A stretch of 64,000 bases of DNA, taken from assembly GCF_016889705.1 (NCBI RefSeq), contig NZ_CP069526.1, forward strand, positions 2,666,001 through 2,730,000, in the 5' to 3' direction. The position numbers were made by a program, and so were the translations under genes. Below, in pieces: positions 52,254-61,595 of this stretch. Numbering within the stretch: the stretch's first letter is position 1; each line of letters begins with the position of its first letter. Below the pieces are notes generated by a model, which ran no database searches, was not told the origin of the DNA, and was given only the letters and a program-made list of their open reading frames with translations. The DNA is from Amycolatopsis sp. FDAARGOS 1241 (lineage in GTDB: Bacteria; Actinomycetota; Actinomycetes; Mycobacteriales; Pseudonocardiaceae).

Positions 52254-53996
52254 GTGACCACGCTCCCGCCTGAACCGGAACCCGCGCCCGTTTCCCCGCC
52301 CAGCGCGCACCGCCGGGTGGTGGCAGCGTTCGAACGCCTCGCGCACGTCGAGCGGCCCGATCTGTGGATCAGCCTCCGCACGCTGGAGGAGGTGCTCGTC
52401 GACGCCAAGGCGGTCGACGAGCGCGTGCGAGCGGGGGAGGACCTGCCGCTGGCGGGGACCGTCCTCGCGGTCAAGGACCTCATCGACGTCGCCGGGCTCC
52501 CCACCACCGCGGGGTGCCCGGGTTTTTCGCGGGTGCCCGTGACCAGCGCCACGGCGGTCACGCGGCTCACCGGCGCGGGGGCCGTGGTGCTCGGCAAGAC
52601 GAACCTCGACCAGTTCGGGTCCGGCCTGGCCGGCACGCGCAGTCCATACGGTGCCGTCGTCTCGGCCACCGACCCGCAGAAGGTCGCGGGCGGGTCCAGC
52701 AGCGGTTCCGCCGTGGCCGTCGCGCTCGGGATCGCCGACCTCGCGCTCGGCACCGACACCGCCGGCTCCGGCCGCGTGCCGGCGGCGCTGAACGCCGTGA
52801 TCGGCCTCAAGCCGACGCTCGGGCTCGTGCCGAAGACGGGCGTGTTCCCGGCGTCGGCGTCCTTCGACTGCGTGTCGGTGTTCGCGAGCAGTCTGGCGCT
52901 CGGGCAGCGCGCGCTCGCTGTGCTGACGGGTCCCGACGGGATGGACCCGTCCATGCGGGAGTGGCCCGCCGACGTACCGCTCGGCGTGGGGGAGCGCCCG
53001 CGCGTCGCGATCCCGGACGAGGCCGGGCTCGTGCCGCTGTCGGCGCCGGCGAAGCGCGCGTTCCTGGCGGCTGTGGCGTCGCTGGAGGCCGCCGGTGCCC
53101 GCATCGAACCGCTCGATCTCAGCGTGTTCTTCGAAGCCGGACAGCTGCTCTACGGCAGTGCCCTCGTCGCCGAGCGCTACGCGTCGGCGGGGGAGATCCT
53201 CGCCGCCGGGCCGGAGGGAGCCGACCCGACCGTGTCGGGCATCGTCGCGGCCGCGGGCACGCACCTCGCGCACGAGTTCGCCGACGCGCAGAGCCGCGTC
53301 ACGCAGCTGCGCGCGGCCGCCCGCGAACTGCTCGGCGAGCACGACGCGCTGGTGCTGCCGACCGTGTCCGACCACCCCGACCTGAGCGAGGCGCTGGCCG
53401 ACCCCGCCGGCGTGAGCGCGCGGCTCGCCACGTACACGGCGTTCGCCAACGTGCTCGACCTCGCTGCCGTCACGGTTCCGGTGCGGCCGGGTGACCGGCG
53501 GCCGTTCGGCGTCACGATCGCCACGCGGGCCTTCCACGACCAGGTCGCGATCGAGCTCGCCGGGCTGCTCACGGGGGAACCGACGGAGCCGTACCCGCCC
53601 GAAGGCGTGGACCTCGTCGTGTTCGGGGCGCACCTGCGGGGCCAGCCGCTCAACGATCTGCTGCACGGCGCGCGGTTCGTGGCGCCGGTCCGGACCGCCG
53701 AGCGCTACCGCATGGTGCTGCTGGACACCGCACCCGCCCAGCCCGGGGTGGTCGCCGGTCGCACGGCGCTGGACGGCGAGCGCTGGCGCCTGTCGCCCGC
53801 GGCTTTCGGCCGGTTCGCCGCGACACTGGCGGATCCGTTCGTGCTCGGGTACGTGACGCTGGAGGACGGCAGCACTCCGCTCGCGGTGCTGGTCCACCCG
53901 GACGCGGCCGACGGCGCACCGAACCTCGACGGGTTCGAGTCGTGGCGCGGTTACCTGCGGTTCGTCAGCACGGCCGGCCTGCGATCCCCCGGCTGA
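52254..53996 (+). CDS. atzF: Allophanate hydrolase
   Basis: 580 residues. Hydrolyses allophanate to ammonia and CO2, the second half of urea breakdown by the urea carboxylase route. Amidase-signature domain (~25-450) with catalytic lysine in [25 protein letters not shown] (cis-Ser) and the nucleophile Ser in [15 protein letters not shown]. The C-terminal domain (~465-580), typical of AtzF, shows [12 protein letters not shown]. Urea carboxylase is not in the window. Convergent overlap with pyrD of 32 bases. Confidence 0.92.
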   Translation: MTTLPPEPEPAPVSPPSAHRRVVAAFERLAHVERPDLWISLRTLEEVLVDAKAVDERVRAGEDLPLAGTVLAVKDLIDVAGLPTTAGCPGFSRVPVTSATAVTRLTGAGAVVLGKTNLDQFGSGLAGTRSPYGAVVSATDPQKVAGGSSSGSAVAVALGIADLALGTDTAGSGRVPAALNAVIGLKPTLGLVPKTGVFPASASFDCVSVFASSLALGQRALAVLTGPDGMDPSMREWPADVPLGVGERPRVAIPDEAGLVPLSAPAKRAFLAAVASLEAAGARIEPLDLSVFFEAGQLLYGSALVAERYASAGEILAAGPEGADPTVSGIVAAAGTHLAHEFADAQSRVTQLRAAARELLGEHDALVLPTVSDHPDLSEALADPAGVSARLATYTAFANVLDLAAVTVPVRPGDRRPFGVTIATRAFHDQVAIELAGLLTGEPTEPYPPEGVDLVVFGAHLRGQPLNDLLHGARFVAPVRTAERYRMVLLDTAPAQPGVVAGRTALDGERWRLSPAAFGRFAATLADPFVLGYVTLEDGSTPLAVLVHPDAADGAPNLDGFESWRGYLRFVSTAGLRSPG

Positions 53997-54996
53997 CGCG
54001 GCGCACCAGGCCCGGGCCGTGCAGGGCGAAGCCGGTGTAGAGCTGCACGAGGCTCGCGCCGGCGTCGAGCATCCGCCGCGCGTCATCGGGCCCGAGGATG
54101 CCGCCTACGCCGATGATCGGCAGCTTGCCTTCGGTGCACTCGTGCACGAATTTCACCACCTCGAGCGACCGCGCGGCGAGCGGGCGGCCCGACAGGCCGC
54201 CGATTTCGGCCGCCAGGTGCGCGTCGGCGGGGGCGATGCCTTCGCGTGACAGCGTCGTGTTGGTGGCGATGATCCCGGCGACGCCGTGCCCGAGGCACAC
54301 CTCGACCAGCTCGGCGAGCGCCTCTTCGGTGAGGTCCGGCGCGACCTTCACCAGCAGCGGCGTCGACCCGCCCAGCTCGGCTGACGTCCGCCCCAGCTCG
54401 GCCAGCAGTTCGGCCAGCGCGGCCTTGTCCTGCAACGCGCGCAGCCCCGGCGTGTTCGGTGAGCTGACGTTGATCGCGAAGTAGTCGGCGTACGGGTGCA
54501 GCGCGCGCAACGAGAAGCGGTAGTCCTCGACGGCCTCGTCCAGCGGCGTCACCTTGGACTTGCCGATGCTGATCCCCAGCGGCACCCCGGGTTTGCCGTG
54601 CGCGGCGAGCCGCCGGGCGAGCGCCTCGGCGCCGTCGTTGTTGAAGCCCATGCGGTTGATCACGCCGTCGCTGCCCGGCAGGCTGAACAGGCGCGGCTTC
54701 GGGTTTCCCGGCTGTGCGTGCCGCGTGACCGTGCCGACCTCGACGAACCCGAACCCGAGCGCAGGCCACGCCTTGAGTGCCAGCCCGTTCTTGTCCATGC
54801 CCGCGGCCAGCCCCACGCGGTTCGGGAACCGCAGCCCGAGCACGGTCACGGGGTCGTCCGTGCGGTACACCCGCGACACCGGTCCCAGCGCGGGCGCCAC
54901 CCGGCCCAGCAGCCGGACCGTGCGCTCGTGCACGACCTCCGGGTCGTGGTAGGCCAGCCGGTACATCGCGGGACGGGCGATCTTGTCGAACAGCAC
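53965..54996 (-). CDS. pyrD: Dihydroorotate dehydrogenase (quinone)
   Basis: 343 residues. Class 2 membrane-associated DHODH of pyrimidine synthesis. FMN/orotate motifs: [48 protein letters not shown] (catalytic serine of class 2), [34 protein letters not shown]. The N-terminal helix [23 protein letters not shown] is the quinone tunnel. GTG 54996 (MLFDKIARP) has GAGG upstream; ATG 55014 (MRQHGRV) is the alternative. Confidence 0.95.
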   Translation of the reverse strand: MLFDKIARPAMYRLAYHDPEVVHERTVRLLGRVAPALGPVSRVYRTDDPVTVLGLRFPNRVGLAAGMDKNGLALKAWPALGFGFVEVGTVTRHAQPGNPKPRLFSLPGSDGVINRMGFNNDGAEALARRLAAHGKPGVPLGISIGKSKVTPLDEAVEDYRFSLRALHPYADYFAINVSSPNTPGLRALQDKAALAELLAELGRTSAELGGSTPLLVKVAPDLTEEALAELVEVCLGHGVAGIIATNTTLSREGIAPADAHLAAEIGGLSGRPLAARSLEVVKFVHECTEGKLPIIGVGGILGPDDARRMLDAGASLVQLYTGFALHGPGLVRRVSRGIAGRPC

Positions 54997-55170
54997 GCGC
55001 CCATGCTGCCTCATCGCTGATCGCGCGGCGCCCGGAACCCGCCCCGCTTGTGGCGCCGGTCGCGATCGTCGTGTCGTGAGGGTGCCGGTCCGCGCCGCGA
55101 GCACGGGGCACTGGACGGGGCCAGCGCATCAGCCGGACCCCGTGCGGCCCCTTGCCCGGACCGCGTCCGG

Positions 55171-55737
55171 TCAGCCGGCGGCGCCTTCCTTCCACTCGTC
55201 TTCCAGCATGGCGTAGACCAGTTCGTCGGTCCACTCGCCCTTGACGATCTCGTTCTCCTTCAGGTGCGCTTCCTTGCGCATGCCGAGGCGCTCCATGAGG
55301 GCCATCGACGCGGAGTTGCGGCCGTCGCAGCGGCCGATGATGCGGTGCAGCCCCAGTTCTTCGAAGCCCAGGCGCAGGAGTTCCTTGGTGGCCTCCAGCG
55401 CGAGGCCCTTCCCGTGGTGGTCGGGGTGGAAGACGAACCCGAGCTCGCCCTGGCGGTGCTCCGCGCTGAGGTATTCGAGGTTCAGGTCACCGATCAGCTG
55501 GCCCGTCTCGGCGAGCTCGACCGCGACGGCGAGGAACTGGCCCTCCTGGGTCACCGTCGAGCTGTGGACGCGCTTGGCGAGCGCGGCCGCCGATTCGGCG
55601 CGGCTGCGCGGCCCCCAGTACAGGTAGCGGGCGACGTCGGCCCGGGACTGGAACGAGTTCAGGGCGTCGAGGTCCTCGAGCCTGAACGGGCGAAGGAGCA
55701 GCCGTTCCGTGGTGATCGGGTAGTCCGGCCTGAGCAT
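55171..55737 (-). CDS. RimJ/RimL-type GNAT acetyltransferase
   Basis: 188 residues. Acetyltransf_3 fold: ITTERLLLRPFRLEDLDAL, GELGFVFHPDHHGKGLALEA (CoA loop) and GRCDGRNSASMALMERLGM. Probably acetylates an N-terminal or antibiotic amine; acceptor unknown. ATG 55737 (MLRPDYPITTERL) chosen at the conserved opening though the frame is open further upstream. Confidence 0.88.
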   Translation of the reverse strand: MLRPDYPITTERLLLRPFRLEDLDALNSFQSRADVARYLYWGPRSRAESAAALAKRVHSSTVTQEGQFLAVAVELAETGQLIGDLNLEYLSAEHRQGELGFVFHPDHHGKGLALEATKELLRLGFEELGLHRIIGRCDGRNSASMALMERLGMRKEAHLKENEIVKGEWTDELVYAMLEDEWKEGAAG

Positions 55738-56021
55738 GCCGTTCAGGCTAGCCAGATACGGCCGTTCGGGGTACGGAGCCCCTCCGGCCGATCGCCGGGC
55801 GGTCGTCCACCTGAGCCCGGCGGCGAGATTTCGTGGATAAGAGCTCCCGGGGCGGCTCTCGGACGCCGTCAAACGTCCGAGCCCGAGCCGGACCGGTGCT
55901 CGGAAGCCCCGGGAGCACGGTGACTGCCTGGTATTCGTCAGCAGGCAACACGCGAAGCAGGCGATGAGCCGAAGGTGGCTCAGGTTGTATCGCTGCTCAA
56001 AGTCCCTACGCGCGCCATCCG

Positions 56022-56060
56022 CTAGCGGACAGCCACCTCACGAGTCCTGTTGGAATACAA
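56022..56060 (-). CDS. Twelve-codon leader-type ORF behind a near-perfect Shine-Dalgarno
   Basis: On the minus strand AAAGGAGG (56078-56071), which is almost fully complementary to the 16S 3' end, is followed ten bases later by TTG and the reading MYSNRTREVAVR, stop TAG. The stop lies inside the palindrome TCCGCTAGCGGA. Upstream TTGCCG and TAGCGT with an 18-base gap could be a promoter. Downstream (to 55738) are hairpins such as TGAGCCACCTTCGGCTCA. No larger gene fits. It may be a regulatory leader or a small RNA/peptide gene. Confidence 0.4.
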   Translation of the reverse strand: MYSNRTREVAVR

Positions 56061-56226
56061 CTTAGGACCACCTCCTTTCTCGTGTACTGCCACGCTAACC
56101 GCGAACCTCGGCGCCCGGCAACATCATTTGGGCGAACTCACGCTGCCCTGCCAGGGATGTCCGAATCCGTTCGCCCGGTGCGAACACGGCGTCTCCGCTG
56201 AGACGCGGGGTGAGTACGCAGCGGGT
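56061..56226. other. Intergenic, no other gene seen
   Basis: The 490-base gap 55738-56226 holds the minus-strand mini-ORF and hairpins and nothing else convincing. Directly upstream of the mini-ORF the minus strand has a plausible -35/-10 pair (TTGCCG / TAGCGT). Confidence 0.4.
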
Positions 56227-57030
56227 TCAGTCCACCGGGCGCGGGCCGGGCTGGCAGCGCGGGCAGAACCACGTCGGCCGCCGGTACACGCCCTCGCCCT
56301 GCTCGTGCACCTCGACGCGGCCGCCGCAGCGGAAGCAGCCCTGGCGGGTGCGCTCGTACACCCAGTTGCGCCGGCCGCGCGCGAGGTCCCCGGTGGTCAC
56401 CTGCTCGTGCCGCCACGCGTTGGCCCGCAGCAGCTTGCGCGCGAGCGCCACGACCTTCTGTGTGTCCACTTCGGACACAGTTGTCCAGGGCGAAACCTTG
56501 AGCAGGAAGCAGATCTCCACCTTGTAGAGGTTGCCGATCCCGGCCATGATCCGCTGGTCCAGCAGTGCGTCGCCGAGCTCGCGGTCCGGCTGCGCGGCCA
56601 GCGCCGCCGCGGCCCGCTCGGCGTGCTCTTCGGTCCACTGTGGATCGAGCAGGTCCGGGCCGAGGTGGGCGACGAGGTCGTGCTCGGCCGCGGTGGGCAC
56701 GAGCTTCAGGTCGTGCAGGCGGAACCCGACGGCCTGCACGTCTCGGGTTGCCAGGATGACCCGCGCGTGGTGGGCGGGGGTGCGCCACCGCCCGCCGGCG
56801 GGGTAGATGTCCCAGCTGCCGTCCATGCGCAGGTGGCTGTGCAGCGTCAAGTCACCCGAGAACCGGGTGAACAGGTGCTTGCCGACGGTGCCGGCGCCGA
56901 GGACCTCGCGGCCCGCGAGGTCCACAGTGGCCAGCGCGGGGTGGCGAAACTCGCCGCGCACCAGCGTTTTCCCGGCGAGCGCCTTGTCGAGCAACTTGCC
57001 GGCGAGGAAGACGGTGTCGCCCTCGGGCAC
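56227..57030 (-). CDS. nei: Fpg/Nei-family DNA glycosylase (endonuclease VIII type)
   Basis: 267 residues. Starts MPEGDTVFLAGKLLD; after Met removal Pro is the catalytic nucleophile and Glu the general acid, and the downstream K is typical of Nei (PEGD) rather than Fpg (PELP). H2TH helix: DALLDQRIMAGIGNLYKVEI. C-terminal zinc finger CFRCGG ... CPRC. Excises oxidised pyrimidines. The ParA-like gene lies 3 bases upstream, so they are co-transcribed. Confidence 0.92.
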   Translation of the reverse strand: MPEGDTVFLAGKLLDKALAGKTLVRGEFRHPALATVDLAGREVLGAGTVGKHLFTRFSGDLTLHSHLRMDGSWDIYPAGGRWRTPAHHARVILATRDVQAVGFRLHDLKLVPTAAEHDLVAHLGPDLLDPQWTEEHAERAAAALAAQPDRELGDALLDQRIMAGIGNLYKVEICFLLKVSPWTTVSEVDTQKVVALARKLLRANAWRHEQVTTGDLARGRRNWVYERTRQGCFRCGGRVEVHEQGEGVYRRPTWFCPRCQPGPRPVD

Positions 57031-57033
57031 GGC

Positions 57034-57921
57034 TCAGCCCGCGTTTTCGGACACTTCGGCGTCGGCCACGATCGCCGGCGTCCCGGCGGTGGTCTCGGGC
57101 AGGTCCTCCTCCTCGCCGCGTACGCGGTGGCGCCCGGCGCGGTTGGACCGCAGGATCTTGGCGAGCACCATGTTGAACGTCAGCGCGATCTCCTGCGCGC
57201 CCGGAGAGTGCCACTCGTGAATCGGGCTGCATGCGCCCTGCGCCTGCTGCACGGCCAGCCGGTCGGGGATCGCGGTGGGCATCACGAGCGAGCCGAAGTT
57301 CTCGCGCAGTTCGGCGACGCGGAACTGGTGCTCGTAGGAACGCACGCGCAGCTTGTTCACCAGCACTCCGATCGGGCGCAGGCCCGGGTTGCTCTCCTCG
57401 CGGATGCGCTCGATCGCCTCCAGTGCGCGCTGGGCGCCGGCCACGGCGTACATCGTGGGCTCCGTCACGATCAGGGCGCTGTCGGCGGCCACGAGCGCCG
57501 ACTTCGTCAGCCGGCCGAGTGAAGGCGGGCAGTCGATCACGACGAGCTCGTACGGCTCCTCGCGCAGCGGGTGGCTGTGCAGCTCGTCGAGCGCGCGCGA
57601 GAGGTTCTCCAGGCGCCGCCCATCGGAGTCGGGTTCATTGAGCTGCTCCAGCTCCTCGGCACCGACCAGCACGTCGACCTCGTCACTCCAGACGCTGGGC
57701 GCGATGGCGCGTTCGAGCACCGGGCGCGCCGGGGTCTCCAGCACGTCGGCGAGTGTCGCGTCCGTGTACGGCGGGTCGAGCGAGGTGGTGGCGTTGCCCT
57801 GCGGGTCGAGGTCGGCCACGAGCGTGCGGGTACCCCTACGCAGAGCGGCCGACGCGATACCGAGCGCGACCGTCGTTTTACCGACGCCACCCTTGAGGCT
57901 GAGAACGGCGACCGTGTGCAC
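57034..57921 (-). CDS. ParA-family ATPase
   Basis: 295 residues. Deviant Walker A LKGGVGKTTVALG at residues 8-20, Walker A' DLDPQGNATT, and VVIDCPPSLGRLTKSAL. Orphan ParA, no ParB beside it, so it may position another cargo rather than chromosomes. The C-terminal 35 residues are acidic. Divergent to the methyltransferase gene. Confidence 0.88.
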   Translation of the reverse strand: MHTVAVLSLKGGVGKTTVALGIASAALRRGTRTLVADLDPQGNATTSLDPPYTDATLADVLETPARPVLERAIAPSVWSDEVDVLVGAEELEQLNEPDSDGRRLENLSRALDELHSHPLREEPYELVVIDCPPSLGRLTKSALVAADSALIVTEPTMYAVAGAQRALEAIERIREESNPGLRPIGVLVNKLRVRSYEHQFRVAELRENFGSLVMPTAIPDRLAVQQAQGACSPIHEWHSPGAQEIALTFNMVLAKILRSNRAGRHRVRGEEEDLPETTAGTPAIVADAEVSENAG

Positions 57922-58038
57922 TCGAGACAGCCTACGGGCCGCCCGCGCGTCGGGTCTCGACGAAGGTGCCGAACGCCTCTCCCGGGCGGCCCCGGGTCAC
58001 GGCGGGTGACCGGCGGGCGGGCACTACCCTGTCCGACT

Positions 58039-58779
58039 ATGAAGACGGACACCGTGGCCGCCCGGGGTTCGGGCGCCGTTCGCCGGGCGCTCGAGGGACA
58101 GCTGCGGGCGGCCCGCGCCCGGGGCGTTGAGCAGCCCTCCGTCGTCGACGTCGGCGGCGGCAGCGGCGGCTGGGCGGTGCCCTTCGCGGCGGCGGGCTGC
58201 CTCGTGACGGTGGTCGAGCCGAACCCCAACGCGCTGGCGACCCTGCGCCGCCGCGCCGAGGAGGAGGGCGTGTCGCACCGCATCACGGTGATCGCCGACG
58301 ACTCCGACGCGCTCAGCACCCGCGTCGAGGCCGGCTCGGCCGACCTCGTGCTGGCCCACGGCCTGCTCGAGGTCGTCGACGACCCGGCTGTGGCGCTCGG
58401 CGCGCTGGCCGCTGCCGTCGCGCCCGGCGGTGCGCTGTCGGTGCTCGTGGCCAACCGCAACGCGGCCGTGCTGCACCGCGCGCTGGCCGGGCGGATCGCC
58501 GACGCGCAGCGGCTGCTCGACGAGGCCGACGGCGTGGTGCCGGGCGGGCGCGACACCGTGCTGCGCCGGTTCGACAGCGCCGGCCTGACCGACCTGCTCG
58601 TGGCCGCGGGCCTCGAGGTGACCCTGCTGCAGGGCGACCGGGTGATCTCCGACGTCGTGCCGGGCGAGGTGCGCGAGGACGAGCTGGCGGAGTTCGAGCT
58701 GGCGGCCGCGTCGGTGCCGGCGTTGCGCGACGTCGCCGGGCGGCTGCACGCGATGGCCCGGCCGGTCTCGCCGGCTTGA
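58039..58779 (+). CDS. SAM-dependent methyltransferase
   Basis: 246 residues. Class I fold: motif I VVDVGGGSGGWAVPFAAAG, acidic residue in VEPNPNALATL, motif IV ADLVLAHGLLEVVDDP and LAAAVAPGGALSVLVANRN. Resembles the CmoA/UbiE-like small-molecule methyltransferases; substrate unknown. ATG 58039. DinB follows 48 bases downstream. Confidence 0.85.
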   Translation: MKTDTVAARGSGAVRRALEGQLRAARARGVEQPSVVDVGGGSGGWAVPFAAAGCLVTVVEPNPNALATLRRRAEEEGVSHRITVIADDSDALSTRVEAGSADLVLAHGLLEVVDDPAVALGALAAAVAPGGALSVLVANRNAAVLHRALAGRIADAQRLLDEADGVVPGGRDTVLRRFDSAGLTDLLVAAGLEVTLLQGDRVISDVVPGEVREDELAEFELAAASVPALRDVAGRLHAMARPVSPA

Positions 58780-58827
58780 CCGGCTCGTGCCGGAAATTGT
58801 CGGTGGCTCCCGGTAGCGTCCGCGGAC

Positions 58828-60078
58828 GTGGGGAGCAGAAACGCCGAACTGCCCAGCGGGATGGCCCGCTACCGCGTCACCACGGGTGCCGAGACGCTGC
58901 CGGACGACACCGGCTGCGGGATCCTGCACGTGGACATGGACGCGTTCTTCGTGTCGTGCGAGCTGCGGACGCGGCCTGAACTCGCCGACAAGCCCGTCGT
59001 CGTGTCCGGCGGCGGGCCGCGGTCGGTGGTGGCGGCGGCGAACTACCCGGCGCGCAAATACGGCGTGCACTCGGCGATGCCGTTCTCCACGGCGAAGCGG
59101 CTGTGCCCGCACCTGATCTGCATCCAGCCCACGTCCGGGCTGTACGGCGAGGTGTCGCACCAGGTGATGGACATCTTCCGCGAGCTCACGCCGCTGGTCG
59201 AGCCGCTGAGCCTCGACGAAGCGTTCCTGGACGTCAGCGGCGCGCTGCGGCGGTTGGGGTCCACTCCGGCGCGACTGGGGGCGCGGATCCGGGAGCGGGT
59301 GGCGGCGGAGCACGGGATCACCTGCTCCGTGGGGGTCGCGAAGGTCAAGTTCGTCGCGAAGCTCGCGTCGGGCATGGCGAAGCCCGACGGGATGGTCGTG
59401 GTGCCCGCGGCCGAGACGCTGGCGTTCCTGCACCCGTTGCCCGTGTCGGCGCTGTGGGGCGTGGGGAAGCGCACGGAGGAGCAGCTGCGGCAGCAGGCGC
59501 TGCACACGATCGCCGACGTCGCGGCCGCCCCGCCGGCGCGGCTGCGGCGCTCGCTCGGCAAGGCGATGGGGGAGCACCTGTGGGCGCTGGCCCACGGCCA
59601 CGACGACCGCGCGGTGGTGCCCGAGTCGCCGGAGAAGTCGATCGGGGCGGAGCGGACGTTCGACGTCGACCTTCACAGCCGGGCCGAGCTGGGGCTGGAG
59701 CTGCTCCGGCTGGCCGAGCGGGTCGGGGCGACGCTGCGGGCGCGCAGTCTGCGTGGGCGGACGGTGTCGATCAAGGTCCGGTTCGCCGACTTCACGACGA
59801 TCACCCGGGCGCGCACGCTGTTCGCGGCCACCGACGTCGCGCGGGACATCCACCGCACGGCCGTCGAGCTGCTGGCCGAACACGCGCCGACGGGCGCCGT
59901 GCGGCTGATCGGCGTGCGCGTCGAGGGCCTCGACACGGGTGACGGGGGCGAGCAGCTGCAGTTCGCGTCCGACGAGCCGCGCTGGCGCGACGCGGAAGTG
60001 GCCGCCGACGTGGCGAGGTCCCGCTTCGGGTCCGCCGCGGTGCGCCCGGCCTCGTTGCTGACACCCCGCGAGCCGTGA
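58828..60078 (+). CDS. dinB: DNA polymerase IV
   Basis: 416 residues. Y-family translesion polymerase. Palm: ILHVDMDAFFVSCEL (metal Asp) and LSLDEAFLDVSGA (second carboxylates); KYGVHSAMPFSTA in the fingers; helix-hairpin-helix LPVSALWGVGKRTEEQLR; little-finger domain ~270-370. No beta-clamp peptide is obvious beyond the tail. GTG 58828 with a 25-residue lead. No LexA box of the TCGAAC-N4-GTTCGA type upstream, so it may not be SOS-controlled. Confidence 0.94.
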   Translation: MGSRNAELPSGMARYRVTTGAETLPDDTGCGILHVDMDAFFVSCELRTRPELADKPVVVSGGGPRSVVAAANYPARKYGVHSAMPFSTAKRLCPHLICIQPTSGLYGEVSHQVMDIFRELTPLVEPLSLDEAFLDVSGALRRLGSTPARLGARIRERVAAEHGITCSVGVAKVKFVAKLASGMAKPDGMVVVPAAETLAFLHPLPVSALWGVGKRTEEQLRQQALHTIADVAAAPPARLRRSLGKAMGEHLWALAHGHDDRAVVPESPEKSIGAERTFDVDLHSRAELGLELLRLAERVGATLRARSLRGRTVSIKVRFADFTTITRARTLFAATDVARDIHRTAVELLAEHAPTGAVRLIGVRVEGLDTGDGGEQLQFASDEPRWRDAEVAADVARSRFGSAAVRPASLLTPREP

Positions 60079-60274
60079 CGAGGGGTCGGTGACCCAGTGT
60101 CAACCCACGTCAGTCGTGATTTCCCCCAATTCGATCCCTTCTGGATGCGGGATCGGGTAGTCGGACGAGCGCGGGGCTCGTATCCTGGACAGTGCCACCC
60201 CGCCTGGGGATGGCTGTTGGGTCCAGAACGTTGCGCGGCCCGGCGCCCGCGACAGCTGTGCCGGAGGAGGAAAG

Positions 60275-60679
60275 ATGCCACTCTCCGAGCATGAGCAGCG
60301 GCTGCTCGATCAGATCGAGCGCGAGCTCTATGCCGAGGACCCCAAGTTCGCATCCACGGTGCGTGGCACCCGGTTGCGCCGCCCCGCCCGCCGACGGCGT
60401 ATCCAGGGCATCGCCCTGTTCGTGGTGGGTGTCGCACTGCTCGTGCTCGGCGTGGTGGTGCCCGTGCTCCGGGTCGCTGACATCCCGTTGATCAGCGTGC
60501 TGGGATTCCTCGTGATGTTCTTCGGGGTGATGCTGGCTGTCACGTCCCTGCGCCACGGCGGCGACGCCGGCGGGGGCGGCAAGGACTCCGGCCGCGGAGG
60601 CGGCAAGGGGTCGGGCCGCAAGAGCTCGTTCACGCAGCGCATGGAGGAACGGTTCCGCCAGCGCTTCGAAGAACAGTAG
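60275..60679 (+). CDS. DUF3040 membrane protein
   Basis: 134 residues. Conserved N-terminal MPLSEHEQRLLDQIERELY is the DUF3040 signature; two membrane helices (GIALFVVGVALLVLGVVVP, ISVLGFLVMFFGVMLAV); then a Gly/Ser/Lys-rich linker and a basic tail (RMEERFRQRFEEQ). Function unknown; usually near mraZ/transglutaminase genes in actinobacteria. GGAGGAGG precedes the ATG. Confidence 0.92.
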   Translation: MPLSEHEQRLLDQIERELYAEDPKFASTVRGTRLRRPARRRRIQGIALFVVGVALLVLGVVVPVLRVADIPLISVLGFLVMFFGVMLAVTSLRHGGDAGGGGKDSGRGGGKGSGRKSSFTQRMEERFRQRFEEQ

Positions 60680-60955
60680 CTCCGTTCGCCGATTTTGAGA
60701 TCCGCGCTTCGCCCGGCTGTGGCGGAGCGCGGTTTCTCGTGCGCCTGATCGGGTGATGGGCGGTGCTGCTGGTGTGCGCCGAGCTCGACGGCCTTGCCGA
60801 CCTTGTCCGGGCGTCGCGGTCGGGTCGGGCGCTGCGGTTGGGCGACCCACAGGCCGGCCGAGTTGTGGATGTTCGCACCCGGAACGACACGATCACCCGG
60901 TTTTGTCGCTGCGGGGCGATAAAAAGGACATGGCACGCCTCCTCAGAGTGGGCGC

Positions 60956-61107
60956 GGCTGTCGTCCGGGCCGGCGGGCGGGCACAGGTTCGTGGTACGCC
61001 GACTGAATGAGCCGGAGCGCCTGGTTCCGCACGGCGCCGCGGTGGTGAGCGTCGAGAACGCGGCACCGGCGCGGTGGCACGAAGCGGGCCGAGGCCGTGA
61101 TCAGCCC
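60956..61107. repeat. Direct repeat copy 1
   Basis: 152 bases, over 85% identical by eye to copy 2. Begins GGCTGTCGTCCGG and ends GTGATCAGCCC. Lacks the inner duplication seen in copy 2. Confidence 0.75.
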
Positions 61108-61367
61108 GGCCGGTCGATGATCGTCGGCATCTCCGTGGGCATCCGCAGCCGACGCTGATCGGGACGGACGTGGAACCCAGGGCGATGCGGCCGGTGCGCA
61201 CCCGGCCGGAGATCTCGCGGCGCAGGCCGCCCGAACAGGCTGCCCGCTCCGCGGACATGGCCCTGCCACGCCGGCCAAGCCCGCGACGAGTCGCCCGATG
61301 CTCGGTTTCGTTCCCCTACTCCTCAAGGACCAGCTGGTGCAGCCAATCTCGGAAACCGTCGGGTGGG

Positions 61368-61544
61368 GGCTGTCTTCCGGGGTCGGCGGGCGGGCACAGG
61401 TTCGTGGTACGCCGACTGCATGAGCCGGAGCGCCTGATTCCGCACGGCGCCGCGGTGGCTGATTCCGCACGGCCCGCGGTGGTGAGCGTCGAGAACGAGG
61501 CACCGGCGCGGTGGCACGAAGCCAACCGAGGCCGTGATCAGCCC
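61368..61544. repeat. Direct repeat copy 2, with inner duplication
   Basis: 177 bases. Same ends as copy 1 but with a further tandem duplication of CTGATTCCGCACGGCGCCG (the unit is about 25 bases) near 61434-61482. Start-to-start distance to copy 1 is 412 bases. Confidence 0.75.
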
Positions 61545-61595
61545 CAGCCGGTGAGCGCGGGGCGCGCAAGACACCGGGCCGGGGCGAGCACCTCC

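Larger units (their letters stand above)
60680..61595. other. Gene-free block holding a direct duplication
   Basis: About 900 bases without a convincing gene. Contains two direct copies of a ~150-base unit (60956-61107 and 61368-61544). Minus-strand translation of each copy gives a similar peptide (LITASARFVPPRRC and LITASVGFVPPRRC; QSAYHEPVPARRP in both), and plus-strand frames are also open, so the coding sense is unresolved. Confidence 0.6.

Noticed and set aside
58780..58827. LexA/SOS box before dinB
   Set aside because: No TCGAAC-N4-GTTCGA-like sequence in the 48-base gap.
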